A DNA stretch of 64,000 bases from Turritopsis dohrnii (lineage: Eukaryota; Cnidaria; Hydrozoa; Anthoathecata; Oceaniidae). Below are positions 46,228-55,375 of this stretch, piece after piece. The notes beneath the pieces are model-generated. The model saw only the letters and a program-made list of their open reading frames with translations. It was not told the DNA's origin and searched no databases. Where the stretch lies: positions 3,286,001-3,350,000 of the forward strand of contig BQMF02000002.1 of NCBI GenBank assembly GCA_027922465.2, given 5' to 3'. Every line of letters starts with the position of its first letter. The stretch's first letter is position 1. The position numbers and the translations under genes are program-made.

Positions 46228-49200
46228 ATGAGTAGTGAAGTGGATGAACTGGATATATATACAGAAGAACCGATAGATAGTTCACTTAAAGGGGCGGAAG
46301 TCAACAAGACCCGAACCCCAGAGAAAACTATGGAAACTAACTCAGGGAAAGTAGCCACTGAGGAAGAAACAACGCCAAGTAAAGGCTCTGAAAAGACAGA
46401 GAGGCAACGTTCAAGAGGGAGGAGACGCTCAAGAAGCAGACGACGGAAAAGAAAACGTTCTCCATCAACTTCTGAAACTACAAGTTCTAGTAGTAGTGAC
46501 AGTAGCAGTGCTTCACCCTCTCGTCGTTCAAAGCTCCTAAAAAGTAAAGTGGAGCGTTTTGAAATAATCACATCAAAAGACAAAAATGCATGGAGATTGC
46601 AAGATGATTTAGCATCTTATGCGAACAATACAAAATACATTCCTGACAAGGACATTCAAGAAAACATAATGATAATGAATCCGGTTCCCAAGAACATTCA
46701 GGAACCCCTTAAACTGGATAATTTTATATCCAACTTGCTAAATGATTCGGGTAACAATTTTGAAATTTCCCGAGACAAGCAGTTGATGAGAATAAACACT
46801 AAATTACGTGATGTTTATGGACCTTTAACTAAGGTACTTCATACACTAGACCAATTCAAACAGTCAGAAGACACAGAAATGGAGTTTGATCCTGAAATGT
46901 TCTCACAGGCATTGGAACAATCAGTCGTATTGCTAGGACAAGCCCAAGGGGCTGTAAACTTCCAACGCCGTCGCTCCATTCTTGGAGCCATCACGAAAAG
47001 TGACTCGAAAGCAAAAACAATGATAAAAGATGAGTTTGCAGAAGAGTTGCAAAAGTCCGGAGATCATTTGTTTGGCAAAGATTTTCAGAAAAAGCTAAAC
47101 GAAAAATTCAAATTTGATCAAGGGTCAGTCGTTCGAGGTCTGGCTCCACCAAAATACCGGAAAGAGCCCTTTCTCAGAGCCTCACACTCATACAGCGTCA
47201 CGTCACAGAGTGTGGGGCAGAAAGTGGGACGCTTCACCCGAACAGAGGGCAACACCCATAACAGAGGTAAGACCTCTAATTCATCATACCACTGCTCCTT
47301 TGTCAAACATTGTCCCCGTAGAGGAAAATTTAAGAAATCATGTACACCCTGTAATTTTAAAACTTTTTCCCAATATAAAAAACAAACACCTCCCTGTCGC
47401 AGGAAGGCTAAGATACTTCAAAACACAGTGGTGGAAAATCACATCAGATCCACAGATACTTTCCATCATATCAGGATGGGAAATACCCTTTCTTACAGTA
47501 CCAAAACAAGTACATACCCCTCCACAAATAAAAATGGAACAGCACAAAAAGGATCTGGTATCAAAAGAGATTCAGGACATGTTAGACAAGGGAGCAATAG
47601 TACAAGTACGACCTGTAGAAAATCAGTTTGTAAGCAACATATTTCTAAGGGAAAAGAAGGAACCAGGGAAGTATCGTCCCATCATAAATTTGAGACATTT
47701 GAACGAGCACATTCCTTATCAAAAATTCAAAATGGAGTCTTTGAAAGATTTAAAGAACATGTTGAAAGAAAACGATTTCATGATAAAGATAGATTTGAAG
47801 GACGCATATTATGCGGTCCCCTTGAACCAAAAATCGCGAAAACATGTCCGGGTTTTATGGGAAGGAAACCTGTACGAGTTCATTTGTCTCATGTTCGGTC
47901 TAGGTCCATGCCCCCGGATTTTTACAAAACTACTAAAAGTCCCAATCACAATCCTAAGAAGACTGAACATCAGGATAATAATATACATAGACGATATGCT
48001 AATTGCGGGATCATCATGGGAGGAAATCCTAATGGCCAGGGATACAGTACTACATTTACTGGAGGCTCTGGGTTTCGTGATCAACTACCAAAAATCAGTA
48101 ACCAAGCCTACAACAGAGATAGAATTCCTGGGGGTGATAGTCAACAGCAAAACTATGACATTATCCATACCACCAGAGAAACTATCAAAACTCACAGATT
48201 TGTGTCAAAGAACCCTGAAATCCAAAACAATAACCCTCAGAAATCTTGCAAAACTGATTGGGAAACTCAGAGCTACCAGTCCAGCATTCACTCCAGCCCC
48301 ATTGCAATTACGGAACCTGCAGAGAGAGCAAATGATGGGCCTAAGCAAGAACCTGGAATACGAATCAGTGATAACACTGAAACGCGACGCCCGTTTAGAA
48401 TTACATTGGTGGATAGAAAACATAAACATCCACAATGGCAGAGCCATTACGATGAAACCACCAGAACTGATGATATCATCAGATGCGTCAAAACAAGGGT
48501 GGGGAGCAGCCTGTCAGGGGACGTCCACAGGGGGAGCATGGAGTCGGGAACAAAGACTCCTCCACATAAACATACTAGAACTACTAGCAGTAGAATATGC
48601 GGTGAAAACATTTACCAGAGACACACAAGTTGCATCAATTCATCTACAAATAGACAATACTTGTGCTCTAGCATATTTAGTGAATATGGGGGGAACCAAG
48701 AATCCAGAGATGACAAAGGTGGCAAAGTCCATATGGTCTTACCTGATAAACAAAGGAATAACCTGCACAGCAGAATACATCCCCTCAGAACTGAATGTAA
48801 TGGCAGACCAGGAATCAAGACAAAAGAACTCCAGCGAATGGAGACTGGAGTCAGGAATATTTCAGAAGATATGTCAGAAATTAGGAACTCCATCCATCGA
48901 CCTGTTTGCTTCCTTATTGAATCATCAATTACCAGCATACATAAGCTGGAAGAGGGATCCCAAAAGCTTAGGAACAAATGCCCTGTCCCTCAACTGGTCC
49001 AAAATGTTCCCTTATGCATTCCCACCATTCAACTTAATAGGGAAGACTCTAGCAAAGACATCATCTCATGGGAACAACATGATCATTGTTACGCCAGTGT
49101 GGCCCTCCCAGACATGGTACCCTCTCCTCTTGAAAATGTCTATACACAACCCAGTACTTTTACCACAAGCCAATCACCTTCTGAAGAACCCAGAAGGAGA

Positions 49201-50247
49201 GAGTCACCCACTAATCCAAAACAAGACACTACATCTAGCGGCATGGCTTATATCAGGGGAAGAGGTAAAACAAAAGGAATTTCAGAACAAGCTATTAACC
49301 TTATCTCAAAGTCTAGGAGAAAAGGTACAAGACGCAATTACAGTTCAGCCTGGAAAAAATTTAGTGGCTGGTGTAGTCAAAGACAGGTTGATCCACTTTG
49401 TTGCTCTCTAGAGGTTATTCTAAATTATTTGGCAAATATGTTTTCCCAGAATTATGAATACCGCACTATAAACAATCACAGATCAGCTATTTCAGCCTTT
49501 CATGAAGAGGTTGAAGGGTATAAAGTAGGTACACACCCAGAAGTGGTGGCTCTCTTAAAAGGGGTCTCAAATGAACGACCCCCACAACCTAGATATACAT
49601 CAGTATGGGACGTAGAACAAGTCCTTCACCAACTAAAGAAGATGTCACCATATGAAAATTTGAGTGAGAAGGAAATAACTTTAAAAGTCACTATGCTATT
49701 GGCTCTCACAGCCACAAGCAGATCTTCTGAACTTAAAAACCTGGATATAAAGTTTATGACTAAAACTGATAAACAATATCAATTCCAACTAGGAGAAACT
49801 GTAAAACACTCTAAACAAGGGAAAATCCCCCCACCTGTCCAATTCTATAGTTTTCTACAGGATACAGACTTATGCCCATACACAGCTTTAGAGTACTACT
49901 TAAATTTAAGTAAAACATGGAGATCATCAGATAAACATTCTCAATTGTTGTTATGTCATATAAATCCACATAAGCCGGCAAGCACAACAACCATTGCAAG
50001 ATGGATAAAGGAAACACTGTGCATATCAGGAATAAACATAAACATTTTTCAGGCTCATTCAGTTCGCAGCGCAGCTTCTTCTAAAGGGAAAGCCTTGGGA
50101 GCACCTATTAAGACAATTCTAAAAATGGGTAACTGGAAAGGGGAATCTGTGTGGCAAAAACACTACCACAAAACAATTACAAGCCCATCGCAGAAATTTC
50201 AGACTGCATTGCTTACAGCAGCTTTAAACAAGGATGTCCTGCCGTAA
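46228..50247 (+). CDS. DIRS gag and tyrosine recombinase in one continuous 1339-codon frame
   Basis: Residues 1-350 or so are the gag-like protein: an acidic start, an SR/RGRRRSRSRRRKRK basic tract, a Ser run, then a helical domain (QEPLKLDNFISNLLNDSG and onward). The last 330 residues are the recombinase: an N-terminal SAM-like core-binding part (SRRKGTRRNYSSAWKKFSGW), then the catalytic Arg in ATSRSSEL, the H-x-x-R box in HSVRSAASS, and a Tyr in WQKHYHK near the end. Between them (about 47270-49200) the frame stays open only as the shadow of the RT frame, and its translation (rich in Lys, Ser, Thr, His) shows no domain. The recombinase is probably made from its own start or by another mechanism. 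Recombinases of this kind integrate circular cDNA. Confidence 0.85.
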   Translation: MSSEVDELDIYTEEPIDSSLKGAEVNKTRTPEKTMETNSGKVATEEETTPSKGSEKTERQRSRGRRRSRSRRRKRKRSPSTSETTSSSSSDSSSASPSRRSKLLKSKVERFEIITSKDKNAWRLQDDLASYANNTKYIPDKDIQENIMIMNPVPKNIQEPLKLDNFISNLLNDSGNNFEISRDKQLMRINTKLRDVYGPLTKVLHTLDQFKQSEDTEMEFDPEMFSQALEQSVVLLGQAQGAVNFQRRRSILGAITKSDSKAKTMIKDEFAEELQKSGDHLFGKDFQKKLNEKFKFDQGSVVRGLAPPKYRKEPFLRASHSYSVTSQSVGQKVGRFTRTEGNTHNRGKTSNSSYHCSFVKHCPRRGKFKKSCTPCNFKTFSQYKKQTPPCRRKAKILQNTVVENHIRSTDTFHHIRMGNTLSYSTKTSTYPSTNKNGTAQKGSGIKRDSGHVRQGSNSTSTTCRKSVCKQHISKGKEGTREVSSHHKFETFERAHSLSKIQNGVFERFKEHVERKRFHDKDRFEGRILCGPLEPKIAKTCPGFMGRKPVRVHLSHVRSRSMPPDFYKTTKSPNHNPKKTEHQDNNIHRRYANCGIIMGGNPNGQGYSTTFTGGSGFRDQLPKISNQAYNRDRIPGGDSQQQNYDIIHTTRETIKTHRFVSKNPEIQNNNPQKSCKTDWETQSYQSSIHSSPIAITEPAERANDGPKQEPGIRISDNTETRRPFRITLVDRKHKHPQWQSHYDETTRTDDIIRCVKTRVGSSLSGDVHRGSMESGTKTPPHKHTRTTSSRICGENIYQRHTSCINSSTNRQYLCSSIFSEYGGNQESRDDKGGKVHMVLPDKQRNNLHSRIHPLRTECNGRPGIKTKELQRMETGVRNISEDMSEIRNSIHRPVCFLIESSITSIHKLEEGSQKLRNKCPVPQLVQNVPLCIPTIQLNREDSSKDIISWEQHDHCYASVALPDMVPSPLENVYTQPSTFTTSQSPSEEPRRRESPTNPKQDTTSSGMAYIRGRGKTKGISEQAINLISKSRRKGTRRNYSSAWKKFSGWCSQRQVDPLCCSLEVILNYLANMFSQNYEYRTINNHRSAISAFHEEVEGYKVGTHPEVVALLKGVSNERPPQPRYTSVWDVEQVLHQLKKMSPYENLSEKEITLKVTMLLALTATSRSSELKNLDIKFMTKTDKQYQFQLGETVKHSKQGKIPPPVQFYSFLQDTDLCPYTALEYYLNLSKTWRSSDKHSQLLLCHINPHKPASTTTIARWIKETLCISGININIFQAHSVRSAASSKGKALGAPIKTILKMGNWKGESVWQKHYHKTITSPSQKFQTALLTAALNKDVLP
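47114..49411 (+). CDS. DIRS reverse transcriptase / RNase H (765 residues), overlapping gag and recombinase
   Basis: Lies in the second frame, overlapping the 3' part of gag and the 5' part of the recombinase. RT motifs: FVSNIFLREKKEPGKYRPII, MIKIDLKDAYYAVPL (motif A with D), FGLGPCPRIFTKL, and catalytic IIYIDDMLIAG. RNase H: MISSDASKQGWGA, ILELLAVEYA and LQIDNTCALAYL. A C-terminal segment (GTPSIDLFASLLNHQLPAYI and onward) is typical of DIRS polymerases. Overlapping polymerase and recombinase frames are a known DIRS trait. No stop or frameshift is seen. Confidence 0.9.
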   Translation: MIKGQSFEVWLHQNTGKSPFSEPHTHTASRHRVWGRKWDASPEQRATPITEVRPLIHHTTAPLSNIVPVEENLRNHVHPVILKLFPNIKNKHLPVAGRLRYFKTQWWKITSDPQILSIISGWEIPFLTVPKQVHTPPQIKMEQHKKDLVSKEIQDMLDKGAIVQVRPVENQFVSNIFLREKKEPGKYRPIINLRHLNEHIPYQKFKMESLKDLKNMLKENDFMIKIDLKDAYYAVPLNQKSRKHVRVLWEGNLYEFICLMFGLGPCPRIFTKLLKVPITILRRLNIRIIIYIDDMLIAGSSWEEILMARDTVLHLLEALGFVINYQKSVTKPTTEIEFLGVIVNSKTMTLSIPPEKLSKLTDLCQRTLKSKTITLRNLAKLIGKLRATSPAFTPAPLQLRNLQREQMMGLSKNLEYESVITLKRDARLELHWWIENINIHNGRAITMKPPELMISSDASKQGWGAACQGTSTGGAWSREQRLLHINILELLAVEYAVKTFTRDTQVASIHLQIDNTCALAYLVNMGGTKNPEMTKVAKSIWSYLINKGITCTAEYIPSELNVMADQESRQKNSSEWRLESGIFQKICQKLGTPSIDLFASLLNHQLPAYISWKRDPKSLGTNALSLNWSKMFPYAFPPFNLIGKTLAKTSSHGNNMIIVTPVWPSQTWYPLLLKMSIHNPVLLPQANHLLKNPEGESHPLIQNKTLHLAAWLISGEEVKQKEFQNKLLTLSQSLGEKVQDAITVQPGKNLVAGVVKDRLIHFVAL

Positions 50248-50314
50248 GGCCCTGTAATAAATACAGGTCTATTCGGCAGAATAAGATCGGCTTCAGATTT
50301 TACCGAAATAAAAT
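50231..50314 (-). repeat. Right inverted terminal repeat of the DIRS element
   Basis: 84 bp, inverse of 46029-46112. Its first 17 bases include the last codons and stop of the recombinase frame. Confidence 0.92.
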
Positions 50315-50393
50315 TTGTGAATTTTATTAGGGCCCGCAGGGCCCGAAATATAAAATTCTGATTTTATTAGGTAAAATCAGAAGCCGATTTTAT
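50312..50393 (+). repeat. Inverted repeat arm A next to the DIRS element
   Basis: About 82 bp (AATTTTATTAGGGCCCGCAG and onward, ending AAGCCGATTTTATT). The exact inverse of about 50693-50776. The two arms enclose about 300 bp of unrelated sequence. Confidence 0.8.
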
Positions 50394-50452
50394 TTCCCAC
50401 CCAACAACCTCCCATCTGAATACATTCTAATTTTAACTTATGTTCACTAATA

Positions 50453-50512
50453 GGAACACATCGTGGTGGCATTCGTGGTATTCGTGGTGGACGGTTTCAG
50501 AAAAGAAAGTGA
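50453..50512 (+). CDS. Possible terminal exon encoding an RGG-rich tail
   Basis: After the acceptor-like TTCACTAATAG comes a short open stretch reading THRGGIRGIRGGRFQKRK and a TGA at 50510-50512. Arg-Gly-Gly tails occur on RNA-binding proteins. A possible polyadenylation region (ATAAATAAT near 50553) follows. No upstream exons were found on the near side of the DIRS insertion, so this is a tentative fragment. Confidence 0.3.
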   Translation, partial: GTHRGGIRGIRGGRFQKRK

Positions 50513-50665
50513 TGAACATTATGTTGTACAAACTGTATTTATATTTATATGATAAATAATGATACAGAAGACTTACTGTAAAACATACTTTGTCTTTTTA
50601 TTACCTGAACTAAAATCAATACTTGTTTCACAATAACAAAGATCCTTTCCTTCGAAAGGACACCT

Positions 50666-50778
50666 GTAATAAATACAGGTCTATTCGGCAGAATAAAATC
50701 GGCTTCTGATTTTACCTAATAAAATCAGAATTTTATATTTCGGGCCCTGCGGGCCCTAATAAAATTCACAAATTATCT
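50666..50778 (-). repeat. Second DIRS-terminus-like sequence and inverted repeat arm B
   Basis: Starts ACCTGTAATAAATACAGGTC and the CTATTCGGCAGAATAAAATC block, closely matching the right terminal repeat at 50253-50310. It then runs as the exact inverse of arm A. It is a solo end or a small derivative of a DIRS element. Confidence 0.7.
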
Positions 50779-52050
50779 AGTACATTTGATTTATTTATTG
50801 GAATTAGAGTTCATTCTTTTTTCCAAGTCAGAATTATTTTTACTTGTTTATTTTTTTTGTTATTGGCTACCAGTGATATTTCATGTTTAAGTTTTGAACG
50901 GAAGTTTTGTTTTGTACTATCTTCAATTATTGTTAAGAAATGATCCTGGCGCTTGAAAGGAAAAGGGTAGTTTCTTTTGTTTTTTTGCTTTTGCTTGCAA
51001 TAATGATATTCCTTTGGCACATTCTTCACTCTGCACCTGATTATTGTAAGATGGTTTAAACGGAAAAAGAAGAATTTAGTTTGCAGTGAAATGTCTAAAA
51101 TTGTTAGTTATGTTATTATATCTCGAATTGTAATTCTATTAAGAGATATAACTTTTATTCTGATATGAGTTTTTTCTGTTCACCACCTCTTGTTCGATAT
51201 CAAACATGCTAACATTCAGCGTCGAAGAATATCAATCATTGAGTCAAATTGCACGCTTGCTCCTTGAGTGTTGGCTTTCTGTATTTCCCGGGAAACTATT
51301 GATAAGTATCACAATATAATGATGAAAATTATGTCATGGGACAACGAGATCCCGGGTATAGTCAAACGGGGTAATTAAGAGACACTTAAAATTGAAGGGT
51401 AAATGTGGGACACATGAAAAATCCAGGTAAAATGATAAAATTCGTTAGAATACATTGTACCTTAAACTAGAGCCTCTATGCTATTGAAAAACACAAAACA
51501 AAATATGGAGACTTGTTGGCTTCGATCCCAGTGACCTGCTTATTTCTGCAGCCTCTGAAAAGTCAGTATCTAGTAGACAATTTTCCTCACTTAGAATTGA
51601 TTTCTCGATTAACTGACCAATCTTTATATCTGGTTCATCGAAGCATGTAAACAACCTCGCTTTGAAGTTGTTGAAGTGAAATTCCCGTATAGCCCGGCGT
51701 TAAATACAAAAAGGGCGTCCTGTAATTATCCCTGGAAAAAAATTTGTTTTAGGGTAATTATGAGACGCGTCTCGTAATTACCCCGTAAGGTTCAGAGCTT
51801 GGGGTAAATGTGAGACGCGTTTTTTTATGTTTTCTATCGCCATTAAGCAACATATTTTGATTGGATGTCGTTAACACCGAGTATTATGCAGGCCGAGTAT
51901 TTCCAAAGACAACAAGAACTATCCTTGGTTATATGCTAACTCCTCTGGCTGGATGGTATCCGAAACCTTTTATAAATGGTTTGAAGAGTGGGAGATTCAA
52001 ACCAGATCTTACAAGGAAGGTGAAAATGAAGAACTGGAACCCAGATTGCT
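50779..52050. other. Intergenic; includes GGGTAATTA(T/A)GAGACG-type repeat
   Basis: No gene is supported. Related motifs occur at 51368-51415 (GGGGTAATTAAGAGACAC, GGGTAAATGTGGGACAC) and 51755-51825 (GGGTAATTATGAGACGCG, GGGTAAATGTGAGACGCG). They suggest the two ends of a repeat of about 450 bp. Around 51515-51555 a tRNA-like segment may be present on the minus strand, but it is too degraded to call. Confidence 0.4.
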
Positions 52051-52053
52051 GAT

Positions 52054-53013
52054 TTACGACGGCCATCTTTCGCATCTAAACTCACTGTTTCGATTGAAGC
52101 GAATTCGATGACTATTCCACAAAGCAACATATTCGTCTAGTTCCTTTTGTAAAACATCCATAAAGCAAAAGCGTATTGCTTCGAGATGGTAACTCAATGA
52201 CAAATCAACAACGCCCCTGTCACGAAGATCTTTAAAATAACTTATCCACCAATTCATTCGCGACCTCCGACATTGAGACCACCAACTTTCTATTCTTTGA
52301 TTGCTTGTGGATGTCCCGTATCGGAAACTGTTCCACCGTGAAAGCGAATCTAGTTGGTTACGTCGAAAAAATCTTTGCATACCCCCAAGAATTATATTTT
52401 CAGATCCTCTGTCTGCTCTGATAATTCTAGGAACTATACTTAGAGAGGTGACTGTATTCAAAAAATACGTAGCAATTAAGCTAGGATCATTATTCCCATG
52501 GCCCACTTTTAGCCATAAGATTTTCCGACTGTAGCCGTCTATGGCACCATGTATCGCAAATCCATACGGTTTCAACTTGTCGTATCCATCGACATGCCAT
52601 GCCCAGTTAGGTCCACGACAACGGTATGTTCGTCTCACTAGTCTATGCCGTTTCCTTTGTTCAACTCCGTCAGGATCTAAAGCTTTAATCACAAGACGCA
52701 CAGTTTCTTTGTCTGTAACGTAGCCTTTTCTTCGCAAATGTGAAAGCATAGAACGATAACCAAAGCAGGAAGATGAGGTCTTTAACTCCTTATTAATGGT
52801 CAAAATTAATTGGTTCAGAGGAGTTTTTTGATATCTGCGAAATAGTCCATACCTTCTCAACAAACGATTTAGTTGCCGTAGGGTCAAATTTATTGAGTGG
52901 AATGTAGATAAAAACTTTAAAATTTCAGAATATTGATATCCACAATTAAAGTAGTGCCTGATGAGAGTTTCTTTTGATTTTAGACCTGACAAGGGCACCT
53001 CCATCATAAACAT
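52054..53013 (-). CDS. Integrase-core-domain protein (transposon-derived, possibly host gene)
   Basis: A 319-codon minus-strand frame. The N-terminal third (ILKFLSTFHSINLTLRQLNR and onward) looks like helix-turn-helix DNA-binding segments. The core has the DDE-type signature: D in WAWHVDGYDKLKPYGF, D in IIRADRGSEN and E in SNQRIESWW, followed by WWISYFKDLRD and CFMDVLQKELDEY. I know this family from multicopy fish and cnidarian genes of unclear role. An acceptor (TTTTTCTTCTAG) lies just upstream of the ATG, so a 5' exon is likely. The C-terminus (NSEFRCERWPS) may be cut short by a frameshift: an overlapping frame continues from about 52130 to 51936. All three catalytic residues are kept. Confidence 0.65.
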   Translation of the reverse strand: MFMMEVPLSGLKSKETLIRHYFNCGYQYSEILKFLSTFHSINLTLRQLNRLLRRYGLFRRYQKTPLNQLILTINKELKTSSSCFGYRSMLSHLRRKGYVTDKETVRLVIKALDPDGVEQRKRHRLVRRTYRCRGPNWAWHVDGYDKLKPYGFAIHGAIDGYSRKILWLKVGHGNNDPSLIATYFLNTVTSLSIVPRIIRADRGSENIILGGMQRFFRRNQLDSLSRWNSFRYGTSTSNQRIESWWSQCRRSRMNWWISYFKDLRDRGVVDLSLSYHLEAIRFCFMDVLQKELDEYVALWNSHRIRFNRNSEFRCERWPS

Positions 53014-53245
53014 ATAATCTAGAAGAAAAATCTAAAACTTAGAATGTAAGAAAGATAAAATTGATTTTACTTTTTCAAAAATTCTTCCTTAAACTTAGCA
53101 AAATGGAAGAAAGCTTTCTTACTCACGTTTTGTGCTGCCCTGTTCTTCTAATTCAAAAGTTGATAAACAAATAATCATCCGATACCGAACCATAGCACAT
53201 TCAAGCTTCAGCTACCAAGCAATGACTATCAAAAACCGTAAATTT

Positions 53246-53545
53246 CGGCTGCTACTTATAACTGGCGGGAAATGTTTTCCGCCAGTTATAACTGTCGGCC
53301 GCGACTTATAACTGGCGGGAAGTGTTTTCCGCCAGTTATAACTGTCGGCCGCTAGTTGTAACTGGCGGGAAATGTTTTCCGCCAGTTATAATTGTCTGCC
53401 GCTAGTTGTAACTGGCGGGAAATGTTTTCCGCCAGTTATAACTGTCGGCCGCTACTTATAACTGGCGGGAAATGTTTTCCGCCAGTTATAATTGTCGGCC
53501 GCTAGTTGTAACTGACGGGAAATGTTTTCCGCCAGTTATAACTGT
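53246..53545. repeat. Six exact 50-bp tandem units, each holding a 36-bp palindrome
   Basis: Units start at 53246, 53296, 53346, 53396, 53446 and 53496, with no length change. Each holds TTATAACTGGCGGGAAA-TG-TTTTCCGCCAGTTATAA with at most a few substitutions, then CTGTCGGCCGCTA. The GGCGGGAAA half matches the E2F consensus TTTCCCGCC on the minus strand. Flanking ACCGTAAAT occurs on both sides (near 53235 and 53566), so the array may sit in a small repeat. Confidence 0.9.
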
Positions 53546-53810
53546 CGGAGCTAAAAAAATGGGCCACCGTAAATAGATAGTTAATTACTTTCTACTCATC
53601 ACTTATGGACTATATAGTGTGTTTCAAAAATAAGGCTACTTAAAAAATTATTCACTGTAGCGTTTGACATAATTGTTAAAATAAGAAACGTTTTATACCA
53701 AAAGAAAGAGAAAGAGAAGGGCTTTCTCATGGCATGCAAATGAAAAAGAAAACACAAACTTTAAAAAAAAAAATTAAAGCAACCAATCCATTAGAAATCT
53801 GTGTTTTGAT

Positions 53811-54223
53811 TCAAAAACTTTGCAGAAAAAAATAAGAATAAATATAAATAGGTTTTATTGATCATGATCATACTAGGATTGGACATTTCAGATTTCAAGC
53901 TGTGCTTCAAAATCCTTGTCGTTTCACTAAAAAACACAAACGTAATACGAAAATGTCTAATTAATTTTAGCATAGGACTTTCCTAAATAACATAATATAA
54001 CAATAAATGAGGAAAAAGATGCGAAAAAACTTCAGTCTTTCACCTACAATACCATGTTTTGCAACGGGAAGTTAATAATTACATACCACCGTGTAAGTTG
54101 GATGATGATGAAGATGAAGATGAAGATGATGATGATGAACAAAATCGGAAACTGACATTCGCCTATCTCGTGAAACTACTGTGCCTCCTCGCTCGCTTTA
54201 CGCTCGCTCCGGGGGTAATCACG
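53811..54223. repeat. Dispersed repeat, copy 2 (see 4372-5012)
   Basis: Shares the ordered blocks listed for copy 1, in the same orientation, with an enlarged GATGAAGAT tract (54099-54140). The 74-codon frame through it comes from the repeat. Confidence 0.7.
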
Positions 54224-55375
54224 AAAAATAGCTTTACCAAGGAATTCAAATTGTTTTTTGGCAGATATATGTTAGGAATTTAAAATTAATAATAGTTCCC
54301 TAATTGTTTCATCCTTGTTATTAAAAAATGCAACGATGTTTCGTTTTGACTTTGATTCGAAACTCCCACAGTCGTTTAGGCAGATTTTAGGTTTAAGTAA
54401 ACCCATATTCCCTTCTAGTTCGATGTAGTTTCTTATTAAAAAACATTATGACTTAGATTCTCGACCTGTTTTTAACTGACTTTCAACGGAACTTTATAAT
54501 CTTAAAATTCTATGATTTCTGCTTTTGTTCAAAAACTTCAAATAAAAGAAATTTTATTTTGACAACTTGAGTCAAAACTTTGAGTAAACAAGAATATGTA
54601 AATGTTAGGGAAACCAAGACCACACAGGTGTTAAAAGTGATCTTAGTCCAGGTTTCAAGCAGAAATGTTTCTTTCATAATCTAGGGATTTAGAAATAAAA
54701 TCAAAGTCAGTGTCAATGGGAAACTATGGCATTTGTGTCCTACTGTAATGCGATGTTTAGGGATGAAAAATCCCATAAATTTTTAATCAGCTGTTCGGGG
54801 TCTACAACACGGTGCTACTTTTCATTGACTGTTCCAAACGCTAATCTTTTCCAAAAGCAACCTGGGGATGCATGCTTGTCAAGGATAATCAGCACAAATT
54901 GTATATGCCATATGCCATTATGTATTTCGACTACGGGAACATCAGAGGTGGCCAAGGAATAGAGAAAAAACTTTATGGTTAAGTCCACGCAATGTTTACA
55001 TCAGAGTGATGTCAATGTGAAACCATTCTGTGTGGAATATAACCCATGCTGTTTACGGATGGCAATGGTATCTAGGGTCTGTTACAAAAGTATTAGCCTC
55101 TAGTTATTTACAAATCATTGAATACTGAGAATAATTTTTCTGATCATGAATTACAACATAATATCATACGAAATGCGAATTTGAAGGATCATTGTAATAC
55201 AAACCTTTCTTTCCGTTTTTGATAATTCCTTTTGTATTTAATGGCAATCCACGTTTGTAATTTATAAATGGATTTACATTTAATGGACCAGTAAGTTTCC
55301 AATAATAAATGATAAAAATTTACTTCTTTTCTCATTGTTTATTCTTGCACTGTCCTTCAGATATTTTAAACACCG
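54224..55375. other. Intergenic; includes a weak Helitron-like remnant
   Basis: 54745-54850 (GCGATGTTTAGGG..AAATCCCATA, TTTTTAATCAGCTGTTCG, CTACAACACGGTG) resembles 45620-45690 of the Helitron-like element, diverged. Otherwise no gene is seen. Confidence 0.4.

Larger units (their letters stand above)
46029..50314 (+). mobile_element. DIRS1-like tyrosine-recombinase retrotransposon, apparently complete
   Basis: Inverted terminal repeats of 84 bp (46029-46112 and 50231-50314) match perfectly when one is reversed. Between them lie gag, RT/RNase H and a tyrosine recombinase, all open. There is no LTR, integrase or target duplication, which is the DIRS signature. The recombinase stop codon falls inside the right terminal repeat. 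Open frames and identical ends suggest recent mobility. More material related to this element's ends lies just to the right (50315-50778). Confidence 0.9.

Noticed and set aside
46086..46583. 165-codon minus-strand frame opposite the DIRS gag
   Set aside because: Leu/Ser-rich shadow of the SR/Ser-rich gag start.
51505..51575. tRNA-like segment on the minus strand
   Set aside because: A box-B-like GGGATCGAAGCC is seen, but box A and stems are too degraded to support a call.
53246..53545. CRISPR-like regular repeats
   Set aside because: The units are contiguous with no variable spacers, and the setting is a eukaryotic genome. It is a tandem array.
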